In this document: positions 1 through 5,801 of the stretch, one piece after another
Numbering within the stretch: the first letter of the stretch is position 1
Layout of the letters: each line of letters begins with the position of its first letter
Assembly (NCBI GenBank): GCA_947504795.1
Contig: CANNJG010000108.1
Span: 1-6,404 of the forward strand
DNA from: Legionellaceae bacterium
GTDB lineage: Bacteria; Pseudomonadota; Gammaproteobacteria; Legionellales; Legionellaceae
DNA length: 6,404 nucleotides
Direction: 5' to 3'
Made by a program: the position numbers and the translations under genes
The notes under the pieces: model-generated
The model's input: the letters and a program-made list of their open reading frames with translations, nothing else
Told to the model about the DNA's origin: nothing
The model's database searches: none

Positions 1-430
1 CTATCGCAACGTAAATATCCCCATATTTCAATTTACCAACCAACGTATCGGATTCTACTGTTAAACTAACCGTCGCTAATTTTTTGGGAAATCCCCATAG
101 CTCTCGCCCCCCCACAATGGGGGGTAAATCATCTAAATACATCGAATGCACGTATCCACCCATTTCACCTTTGTAACGCACAGGAATCACTTGACCACTC
201 TCAGTATAAGATCCGAACCCATTCGAGTCTGGCATTCGAATAAATTCATATCTGACAATTGGATCAATCACTTCTAGCGGCTCAGGAACAACGGCCCTGA
301 GTGCCTCCATATCGGTTTCGTAGGTAATAATAAAAAACTCACGATTGACAAACCGATAAGGACCTCGCGGATAAGCCGGTGAGCTTAATGGCATTGAAAA
401 AGCTTGTTTCAGCAATTCTTGTTTATTCAT
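1..430 (-). CDS. adc: Acetoacetate decarboxylase, N-terminal 143 residues (gene runs off the left edge)
   Basis: Cytosolic enzyme that decarboxylates acetoacetate to acetone and CO2 through a Schiff base on lysine. Seen: translating from the ATG at 430 gives 143 uninterrupted codons that follow the Clostridium acetobutylicum enzyme closely, with motifs SSPAYPRGPY (16-25), VVPEPLE (47-53), YTESGQ (75-80) and ELWGFPKKL (110-118). Residues R30, E77, K116 and K117 fall one position after the known active-site R29, E76, K115 and K116, so the catalytic set in this part is complete. The family is about 245 aa, so roughly 100 C-terminal residues lie outside the window. The start is well supported: GGAGG sits 8 nt upstream, inside the end of the patatin gene, and the two frames overlap by 8 nt, which implies translational coupling. 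Some members of this superfamily have other substrates, but the intact active site favours a true decarboxylase. Confidence 0.93.
   Translation of the reverse strand, partial: MNKQELLKQAFSMPLSSPAYPRGPYRFVNREFFIITYETDMEALRAVVPEPLEVIDPIVRYEFIRMPDSNGFGSYTESGQVIPVRYKGEMGGYVHSMYLDDLPPIVGGRELWGFPKKLATVSLTVESDTLVGKLKYGDIYVAI
107..124. repeat. C7/G6 mononucleotide hairpin inside adc
   Basis: On the plus strand seven Cs (107-113) are followed by ACAAT and six Gs (119-124), a perfect 6-bp all-GC stem with a 5-base loop. It encodes residues around PPIVGGRE, just before the catalytic lysines. The frame is intact here. Such homopolymer runs can slip during replication, but nothing in this single sequence shows that they do. 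Confidence 0.55.
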
Positions 431-1658
431 CGGAATCTCCTCCAATATCACCTTCTCGCATTAGACGCGTTGAATTATTGGGAGCCTCATAAAATCGACA
501 CTGTAAATCAGCCGTAGGCCGATTCCATTTTTTTGATTCAGCTAATAATGCGCTGGCATCTTGATACCCAATTGCAGCACGTTTTTTTAAAATCAAATGT
601 CCAAAGTTATAATCTTTAGAAGGGCTACGGTGCAGGCGAGCGCTATAAGCCACATGCACGAGCGTATAATGATGAGGATCCTCTTTTGCGATTACCTCAT
701 CAATTAATTTTCTTTGATCTGAGCTCAAATTCTTAGCTATTTCTTTTAATTTGAATTGCAAATTTTGTCTCTGCACGTAACCGATAATTGCTCTCCGTGC
801 ATGCGTACTGTAGGTAATGTCTTTGGTACGTTCAGTAATACCATCCATATCTGTGGGTAGGAAACTCATACCTCCAAAACAATCAATGACAAAACATAGC
901 GTATCGGCACCAGGATAAGCATCCAGGATCACTTCGAGCGGTGTGTTCGAATGTACACCACCATCCCAATAATATTCATTATTAATTTTGATGGCTGGAA
1001 ATCCAGGAGGAAGTGCAGCACTGGCCATAACATGCTCCGGTGTAATCAGGTAATTAATATTGTTAAAATAAATTAAATACCCTGTGCTCGCTTGAACTGC
1101 ACCCAAACTTAGCCGGATTTGGCTTTGATTAAGCAGATCAAAATCCACCAAATTTAACAAGGTTTGTCGCAACGGCGAAGTATCATAATAGCTTAATTTA
1201 TCAGGCGTACCGGCTATTTGGAGAAGAGGCGAATTGATACGCGGTCTAAAAAATCCTCGTTGGCCAAAAATCAGTGATAAACTAGAATTCATAGTGTTAT
1301 AGATATCCATTGTTGCGTCTGAACTACCTAGAATATCAAAAGGAGAATAGGTAGAGATTAAACTCCAAAACTCTTCTAACTTTGCCACGCGGTCTTTAGG
1401 CTTATTACCCACAATAATAGCGGCTTGAATCGCGCCTATTGAAGTGGCTGCTATCCAATCAGGCTCATAATTTGCTTCTAATAAGCCTTTAACGACACCC
1501 ATTTGATAGGCCCCTATCGAACCTCCCCCCTGAAGAACAAAGGCTACTCGCTCATAACCATCTGATCGATTTTTATGCTTTTTCAGTTTGTTGAATCGAT
1601 CACTATTTGGATTGTTGTGAGCCGGATCTTTATCTTTATGATGGGTCGTTTTCACCAT
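423..1658 (-). CDS. Patatin-like phospholipase family protein with DUF3734-type C-terminus
   Basis: Predicted serine acyl hydrolase of the patatin family (phospholipase or lipid esterase activity through a Ser-Asp dyad), 411 aa. Seen: an oxyanion-hole motif GGGSIGAYQ (44-52), a nucleophile elbow ATSIGA with Ser73, and the DGG motif with catalytic Asp232. From about residue 280 the protein resembles the DUF3734 tail of this subgroup (RRAIIGYVQRQN, then YNFGHLILKKRAAIGYQD). The first 34 residues are rich in Lys, His, Asn and Asp, with no signal peptide, and no transmembrane segment is evident. The elbow has Ala where GxSxG normally has its first Gly. The ATG start has only a weak AGG about 10 nt upstream. 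Known: Legionella PatD, encoded next to 3-hydroxybutyrate dehydrogenase, is of this kind. Pairing with adc here fits a lipid or polyhydroxybutyrate/ketone-body role. Substrate and whether it is exported are unknown. Confidence 0.88.
   Translation of the reverse strand: MVKTTHHKDKDPAHNNPNSDRFNKLKKHKNRSDGYERVAFVLQGGGSIGAYQMGVVKGLLEANYEPDWIAATSIGAIQAAIIVGNKPKDRVAKLEEFWSLISTYSPFDILGSSDATMDIYNTMNSSLSLIFGQRGFFRPRINSPLLQIAGTPDKLSYYDTSPLRQTLLNLVDFDLLNQSQIRLSLGAVQASTGYLIYFNNINYLITPEHVMASAALPPGFPAIKINNEYYWDGGVHSNTPLEVILDAYPGADTLCFVIDCFGGMSFLPTDMDGITERTKDITYSTHARRAIIGYVQRQNLQFKLKEIAKNLSSDQRKLIDEVIAKEDPHHYTLVHVAYSARLHRSPSKDYNFGHLILKKRAAIGYQDASALLAESKKWNRPTADLQCRFYEAPNNSTRLMREGDIGGDSDE
439..443 (-). promoter_or_regulatory. 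Ribosome binding site of adc, inside the patatin gene
   Basis: GGAGG read on the minus strand, 8 nt before the adc ATG. It lies in codons for the last residues of the upstream patatin protein (GGDSDE end). It is a near-perfect Shine-Dalgarno at ideal spacing, so it fixes the adc start and suggests that adc is efficiently translated from the same mRNA. Confidence 0.75.
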
Positions 1659-1693
1659 GATGGTTGTACCTATAGAGAGGCTTCATTTCTAAA

Positions 1694-1722
1694 GGTATAG
1701 TACAGGAGTCTAAAAACATCAA
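1694..1722 (-). promoter_or_regulatory. Candidate sigma70 promoter for the patatin-adc pair
   Basis: On the minus strand TTGATG (1722-1717) and TATACC (1699-1694) are separated by 17 bases. Each matches 4 of 6 consensus positions. The -35 box overlaps the bioD stop codon, and the -10 lies about 35 bases before the patatin ATG. This is the only gap between genes in the window large enough for a promoter, but the match is weak and AT-rich sequence gives such hits by chance. Confidence 0.3.
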
Positions 1723-2345
1723 ATAATAAAGGCATGGGGTGTAAAGCCCCCATGAAATGAAACAGAACCTAACAAAGGAGGTGCGATAGCAGTTGATAAG
1801 GTGTCTAGATTATCTTTTTGCATCAACATCATCGGATCAATAAAATTTGCAATCCACCCTGCACATCGAAGGTTATGCATCTGCAACACAGCCATCGTCA
1901 ACAGCGCATGATTTATACAACCTAAACGCATGCCTACAATTACAATCACGGGCAATGCCGTCTGTTTTAAAAAATCAATCCAGGTTTCCTGATCGTTTAA
2001 AGGCACCATCAATCCTCCTGCCCCTTCAATCAGTAACGTGTCATACGCCTCACGCGGATAAGACTGACAGAAATGACCAATCTCTGCAGCTGACAGCCGA
2101 ATCCCAGCATTTTTCGCAGCCAAGTGGGGGGATACCGGTTGAGGCATCAGCCAACCGCAAATCGGAGGTGTAATCTGTGCATTAGCACTTTGTAGGGCTA
2201 AGATATCCTCATTACCCCCACTCACAATAGGTTTAATCGCTAGAACTGAGGTTTGTTGTTGCCGAAGGTAGTCGACTAATTTGACCGTTACGTAGGTCTT
2301 TCCACAATTAGTATCTGTCCCTACAATAAAATATGAGTTTGACAC
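1719..2345 (-). CDS. bioD: Dethiobiotin synthetase
   Basis: ATP-dependent enzyme that carboxylates 7,8-diaminopelargonic acid and closes the ureido ring to give dethiobiotin, the penultimate biotin step, in the cytosol. Seen, counted from the GTG: P-loop GTDTNCGKT (9-17), substrate lysine in KPIVSG (38-43), EGAGGLMVPL (107-116), GMRLGCINHALLT (138-150) and the nucleotide-binding Asn in AGWIAN (162-167). Start choice: GTG at 2345 lies 8 nt after AGGAG and gives an N-terminus (SNSYFIVGTDT) that matches E. coli BioD (SKRYFVTGTDT). An adjoining TTG at 2348 is the alternative. At 208 aa it is shorter than the 225-residue E. coli protein, with a trimmed loop after KPIVSG and a divergent tail: after PLLG the expected EIPWL-like segment is replaced by SVSFHGGFTPHAFII. 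It follows bioH by about 10 nt, so the two are probably cotranscribed. Confidence 0.92.
   Translation of the reverse strand: MSNSYFIVGTDTNCGKTYVTVKLVDYLRQQQTSVLAIKPIVSGGNEDILALQSANAQITPPICGWLMPQPVSPHLAAKNAGIRLSAAEIGHFCQSYPREAYDTLLIEGAGGLMVPLNDQETWIDFLKQTALPVIVIVGMRLGCINHALLTMAVLQMHNLRCAGWIANFIDPMMLMQKDNLDTLSTAIAPPLLGSVSFHGGFTPHAFII
1733..1754 (-). terminator. Possible rho-independent terminator overlapping the end of bioD
   Basis: Read on the minus strand, CATGGGG (1754-1748) pairs perfectly with CCCCATG (1739-1733) around an 8-base loop. After two Cs comes a T-rich but interrupted stretch (TTTATTATTT) that contains the bioD stop. A 7-bp GC-rich stem plus U-rich tail is plausible as an intrinsic terminator for the gua-bio transcript. 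The tail is imperfect, so it may only attenuate readthrough into the patatin gene. Confidence 0.42.
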
Positions 2346-2353
2346 CAAATCGA

Positions 2354-2358
2354 CTCCT
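2354..2358 (-). promoter_or_regulatory. Ribosome binding site of bioD
   Basis: AGGAG on the minus strand, overlapping the bioH stop codon (TAG). It lies 5 nt from TTG (2348) and 8 nt from GTG (2345). The spacing favours GTG as the bioD start. Confidence 0.6.
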
Positions 2359-3103
2359 AGGCTAAAGGCAAAACAGTTAACAATTCTTCCGGATGCGACA
2401 AAAAAGGGATATGTGCGGCATGATCTAACAAATGATAATCAAAAGTCGGGTACTGGTTTTGCATGATCGAACGGACTCGATGCGGGACAATCGTATCCAA
2501 ACGTCCAAAAATATAAGAAGTGGGGACGTTAATCGAATACAGGTCTTGACGTAAATCCCATTGCTGTAAAACCTCCAATCCTTGCAGCAAACCATTATCC
2601 CCTTTGATATCCGCACACTCAGAGGAAGATAAACTGAGCGTTTTAGATTTTAACATTCCCATTTGACTCGCAACAAATTGCGTTCTAGTTTGTTCTGGAT
2701 TCTTTTGAAATTGATCAAAAAAAGCATCTAACTGTTGACGGACAACACCTGGCCATACAGCGTCACGAATAAAATACGGTGACGTCGCAATATTAATGAG
2801 TTGCTTAACCCGATCAGGTGCCTCAATGGTTAACCGCGTCGCAAATAAACCGCCTAAAGACCAGCCTAATACGGTGCTCTTCGCTGGCAAGCGTTGCAAT
2901 AATTCTTCTTTAAAAACACGCCACCCTAGGCAGGGTGTCCCTCCAAATCCTGGGAGATCAACTGCGATAATTTGAGTCGCAGGGTTAATACGTTGTAGCA
3001 AGGGAATAAATGCGAGCCAAATGTGACTATCAAACCCCCATCCATGGAATAAAACTAAGGTTTTCTGTCCTGCTCCCCAAGTCTGCATCCTAATTTGATT
3101 CAT
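2357..3103 (-). CDS. bioH: Pimeloyl-[acyl-carrier protein] methyl ester esterase
   Basis: Alpha/beta hydrolase that removes the methyl group from pimeloyl-ACP methyl ester, ending the BioC-BioH route and handing pimeloyl-ACP to BioF. Seen: 248 aa against 256 in E. coli. Motifs are LVLFHGWGFDSHIW (16-29), DLPGFGG (49-55), the nucleophile elbow GWSLGG with Ser82 (80-85), GRLDTIVP with Asp203, and DHAAHIPFLSHP with His231, giving the full Ser-Asp-His triad in the same order as E. coli S82/D207/H235. WPG (117-119) and the GLEVLQQWDLRQ segment (175-186) also match E. coli BioH, which separates it from generic hydrolases. Its ATG overlaps the bioF stop as ATGA, and there is no strong Shine-Dalgarno, so translation probably depends on coupling to bioF. 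Its methyltransferase partner bioC is missing from the cluster. Confidence 0.95.
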   Translation of the reverse strand: MNQIRMQTWGAGQKTLVLFHGWGFDSHIWLAFIPLLQRINPATQIIAVDLPGFGGTPCLGWRVFKEELLQRLPAKSTVLGWSLGGLFATRLTIEAPDRVKQLINIATSPYFIRDAVWPGVVRQQLDAFFDQFQKNPEQTRTQFVASQMGMLKSKTLSLSSSECADIKGDNGLLQGLEVLQQWDLRQDLYSINVPTSYIFGRLDTIVPHRVRSIMQNQYPTFDYHLLDHAAHIPFLSHPEELLTVLPLA

Positions 3104-4209
3104 GTGCTCATCATCTCAAAAAGTCGGTCAATATCCTGAGTCGTATGATGATAATTTAAAACAATCCGTAATCCGCTGTCATGCTTTGGAACCGTTGGTT
3201 GGCGAATTGCAAAACAACGGATCCCGCTTTGTGCTAGGTTTTCTGTCATCTGCATCGCACGATGCGGGCAGCCCAATTGCAATTGCTGAATAGGGGACAG
3301 TGAATCACGCCAAGCATAAGATGAGTGTTCAATACATTGCCTAAAATAAACAACCAAATGAGTTAAGTGTTGGCGTCTATCATCTGCTTCTTGCAGGATT
3401 TGCAACGTGATCAGCATACCATATGCCATTGCAGGACTGATCGAAGTTGAATAAACCGGCTGCCGAGTCGCTTGCAAAAGCGCATCTATCCATACCGCTT
3501 GACCAACCACCACAGCACCTGAACCCGCTAACGCTTTTCCAAAAGGAATGATGCGCAAAGGAACGTCTGTTTGTGACAATCCAGCAGCATGAGTGCCGCC
3601 CATACCGTGCGTTCCAATAACCCCAAACCCATGCGCCTCATCAACCATTAATCCGCATCCGTACCTCGCCGCTAAGGTGGCTATCGCAGCTATTGGCGCT
3701 TGTTGGCCACTCATACTAAACACGCTTTCTGTCATCACCATAGCCTGCGCACCAGCAGTAGCCAATTTATGCTCTAAACTCATCAGATCATTGTGGGCAA
3801 ATCGAGAGTAAGATATGCCTGATAAGGTTAATCCATCATAGATAGACGCATGAACTGCTTTATCAATAAGCGCATGCACGCCGAATTGGGCGAGTAAGCT
3901 AACCACGGCTAAATTGGCGACATATCCCGAAGAAAATAATAGACAATCATCCACTGCTAAGGCTTTTGCAAAGGCTTGCTCTAAATCCCGATGAGCGGTG
4001 TGGTACCCACTAAGTACCATTGAACCGCCACTTCCGGCAGGATACAGCTGAAAACCAGTTTGATAAGCCTGCAATACACGGGCGTCCGTGCTTAACGAAA
4101 GATAATCATTACAGCTAAAATTCAAACACACCGCTGGCGTTAATTGCCGAGTACGATAGAGCCCTTGGCGTTGTTTGTCGGCAAGGTATTGTTCTAATTG
4201 GTCATTCAT
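3100..4209 (-). CDS. bioF: 8-amino-7-oxononanoate synthase
   Basis: PLP-dependent enzyme of the alpha-oxoamine synthase family that condenses pimeloyl-ACP (or pimeloyl-CoA) with L-alanine to give 8-amino-7-oxononanoate, the first step of biotin ring assembly. Seen, counted from the ATG: FSCNDYLSL (31-39), GSGGSMVLSGYHTAH (59-73), FSSGYVAN (92-99), His120 (in VHAS), the cofactor-binding VDEAHGFG (189-196) with Asp190 and His193, and the Schiff-base lysine in FGKALAGSGA, Lys225. Length 369 aa is slightly shorter than the E. coli enzyme (384). The start chosen is ATG at 4209, which overlaps the guaA TGA as ATGA. A GTG two codons upstream is possible but has no better ribosome site. bioF is normally preceded by bioB, but here it directly follows guaA, so its expression is probably tied to GMP synthesis genes. 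Confidence 0.95.
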   Translation of the reverse strand: MNDQLEQYLADKQRQGLYRTRQLTPAVCLNFSCNDYLSLSTDARVLQAYQTGFQLYPAGSGGSMVLSGYHTAHRDLEQAFAKALAVDDCLLFSSGYVANLAVVSLLAQFGVHALIDKAVHASIYDGLTLSGISYSRFAHNDLMSLEHKLATAGAQAMVMTESVFSMSGQQAPIAAIATLAARYGCGLMVDEAHGFGVIGTHGMGGTHAAGLSQTDVPLRIIPFGKALAGSGAVVVGQAVWIDALLQATRQPVYSTSISPAMAYGMLITLQILQEADDRRQHLTHLVVYFRQCIEHSSYAWRDSLSPIQQLQLGCPHRAMQMTENLAQSGIRCFAIRQPTVPKHDSGLRIVLNYHHTTQDIDRLFEMMST

Positions 4210-5801
4210 TCCCACTCGATAGTTGCAGGGGGTTTCCCAGAAATATCATACACAACCCGTGATACGTGCTTCACTTCATTGATAATTCGATTCGATACTT
4301 TACCTAAAAAATCCCAGGGTAAATGTGACCAATGTGCCGTCATAAAATCAATTGTTTCGACCGCTCGTAACGCAATAACATACCCATATTGACGTCCATC
4401 TCCCATCACACCCACACTCTTAATCGGTAAAAAAACCGCAAAAGCCTGGCTGACTTTTACATACAAATCAGCCGTTCGCAATTCTTCAATAAAAATGGCA
4501 TCGGCTTGGCGTAAGATGTCCGCATAGGCTTGTTTGACTTCACCTAAAATTCTCACACCTAATCCAGGACCTGGAAACGGATGACGTCGAATCATCGCTT
4601 CGGGCAAACCCAATTGTAATCCTAAATTGCGGACCTCATCTTTGAATAAAAAACGCAAAGGTTCTAGCAATTTAAGTCGCATTGTCTCAGGTAATCCTCC
4701 GACATTATGATGCGATTTAATAACCTCAGACGTTCCATGTTGATTCACGCGGGCAGACTCGATGACATCTGAATAAATCGTACCTTGTGCAAGCCAGATG
4801 ATATCTCCACACTGGGACGCTTCATGTTCAAAAACGTCAATAAAAAGAGCTCCGATAATTTTACGTTTGGTTTCAGGGCAATCGACGCCTGCTAATGCCT
4901 TAAAAAACATATCAGCGGCATTCACCCAACGGATCGACATACCGAATTGATCTTGAAACATAGCTTTAACTTGCTGCGCTTCGTTTAAGCGCAATAATCC
5001 GGTGTCAACAAAGACACAAGTTAGTTGTTTACCAATGGCTTGATGCAATAACGCTGCCACCACAGAAGAGTCGACTCCGCCAGATAAACCTAGCAAAACA
5101 TTGTCTTTTCCTACTTGCTCGCGAATAATGACCCGCATTTCCTCAACAATATGTTCGGACGTCCATTGCGTCGAAGCACCACATAATTCCACGGCAAAAT
5201 GTCGCAATAAGGCATTTCCTTGCGGGGTATGCGTTACTTCAGGATGAAACTGTAACCCATACCAACGTCGCTGCTCATCAGCCATCGCGGCAATCGGTGT
5301 ATTAGGTGTGGTGGCAATCACCTTGAATTGAGGTGGCAAAACAGTCACTTTATCACCGTGACTCATCCAAACATCTAAAGTATCTTTTAAAGGTTTGGAC
5401 GCGTGATTTAGGTTCTTAAATAAATCGCTTTGACCCACCATGCTTAATTCTGCATAGCCAAATTCACGCAGACTTGACGATTCGACAGAACCACCCAATT
5501 GGCTTGCCATGGTTTGCATACCATAACATATGCCGAGTATGGGAATATGTCGATGAAATACCCACTCCGGCGCACGTGGATTCGTATCTAACGTCACTGT
5601 TGAGGGTCCCCCTGATAAGATAATGCCACAGGGAGTCAATGAGTTGACTACTGATTCATCGCAATGATATGGTTGGATTTCACAATAGACGCCCATCTCG
5701 CGTAACCGGCGTGCGATAAGCTGGGTATACTGAGAACCAAAATCTAGAATAATGATGGGATGTTGTTTAATCGAGCTAATCTTAAAATCCTCCGCTCTCA
5801 T
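4206..5801 (-). CDS. guaA: GMP synthase (glutamine-hydrolysing)
   Basis: Converts XMP to GMP using ATP and ammonia released from glutamine, the last step of guanine nucleotide synthesis. Seen, counted from ATG 5801: a class I glutamine amidotransferase domain (about 15-205) with nucleophile Cys92 in GICYGMQ and His186/Glu188 in QFHPEV; an ATP pyrophosphatase domain with PP-loop LSGGVDSS (239-246); and the C-terminal dimerisation domain with RHPFPGPGLGVRILGE (406-421), ending TIEWE. Length 531 aa (E. coli 525). Start problem: ATG 5801 overlaps guaB by 20 nt and has only a poor upstream ribosome site, while a strong GGAGG lies inside this reading frame, 8 nt before an in-frame ATT at 5780. Starting there gives 524 aa, one residue from the E. 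coli register (Cys85 against Cys86). Coordinates use the conventional ATG. The gene ends by overlapping bioF. Confidence 0.97.
   Translation of the reverse strand: MRAEDFKISSIKQHPIIILDFGSQYTQLIARRLREMGVYCEIQPYHCDESVVNSLTPCGIILSGGPSTVTLDTNPRAPEWVFHRHIPILGICYGMQTMASQLGGSVESSSLREFGYAELSMVGQSDLFKNLNHASKPLKDTLDVWMSHGDKVTVLPPQFKVIATTPNTPIAAMADEQRRWYGLQFHPEVTHTPQGNALLRHFAVELCGASTQWTSEHIVEEMRVIIREQVGKDNVLLGLSGGVDSSVVAALLHQAIGKQLTCVFVDTGLLRLNEAQQVKAMFQDQFGMSIRWVNAADMFFKALAGVDCPETKRKIIGALFIDVFEHEASQCGDIIWLAQGTIYSDVIESARVNQHGTSEVIKSHHNVGGLPETMRLKLLEPLRFLFKDEVRNLGLQLGLPEAMIRRHPFPGPGLGVRILGEVKQAYADILRQADAIFIEELRTADLYVKVSQAFAVFLPIKSVGVMGDGRQYGYVIALRAVETIDFMTAHWSHLPWDFLGKVSNRIINEVKHVSRVVYDISGKPPATIEWE

Noticed and set aside
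1659..1718. Riboswitch or small RNA between bioD and the patatin gene
   Set aside because: The gap is only 60 bases and shows no structured element beyond a weak promoter candidate.
1690..1790. Frameshift hiding a normal BioD C-terminus
   Set aside because: I read the other two frames after PLLG and neither gives an EIPWL-like segment or a plausible ending, so the divergent tail appears real in this sequence.
1847..2173. Plus-strand open frame of 108 codons
   Set aside because: Lies wholly antisense to bioD, whose family motifs are clear, and the translation shows no recognisable domain or ribosome site.
2425..2616. Minus-strand open frame of 63 codons inside bioH
   Set aside because: It is a shifted frame of the bioH C-terminal region, where the Asp and His triad residues are encoded. 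bioH itself is intact.
3102..3293. Plus-strand open frame antisense to the 3' end of bioF
   Set aside because: No family resemblance, and it is fully covered by the well-supported bioF.
3593..3811. Plus-strand open frame antisense to the middle of bioF
   Set aside because: Proline/alanine-rich shadow of the PLP-binding region, with no independent evidence.
4198..4392. Plus-strand open frame antisense to the end of guaA and start of bioF
   Set aside because: No recognisable protein, and it overlaps two strongly supported genes.
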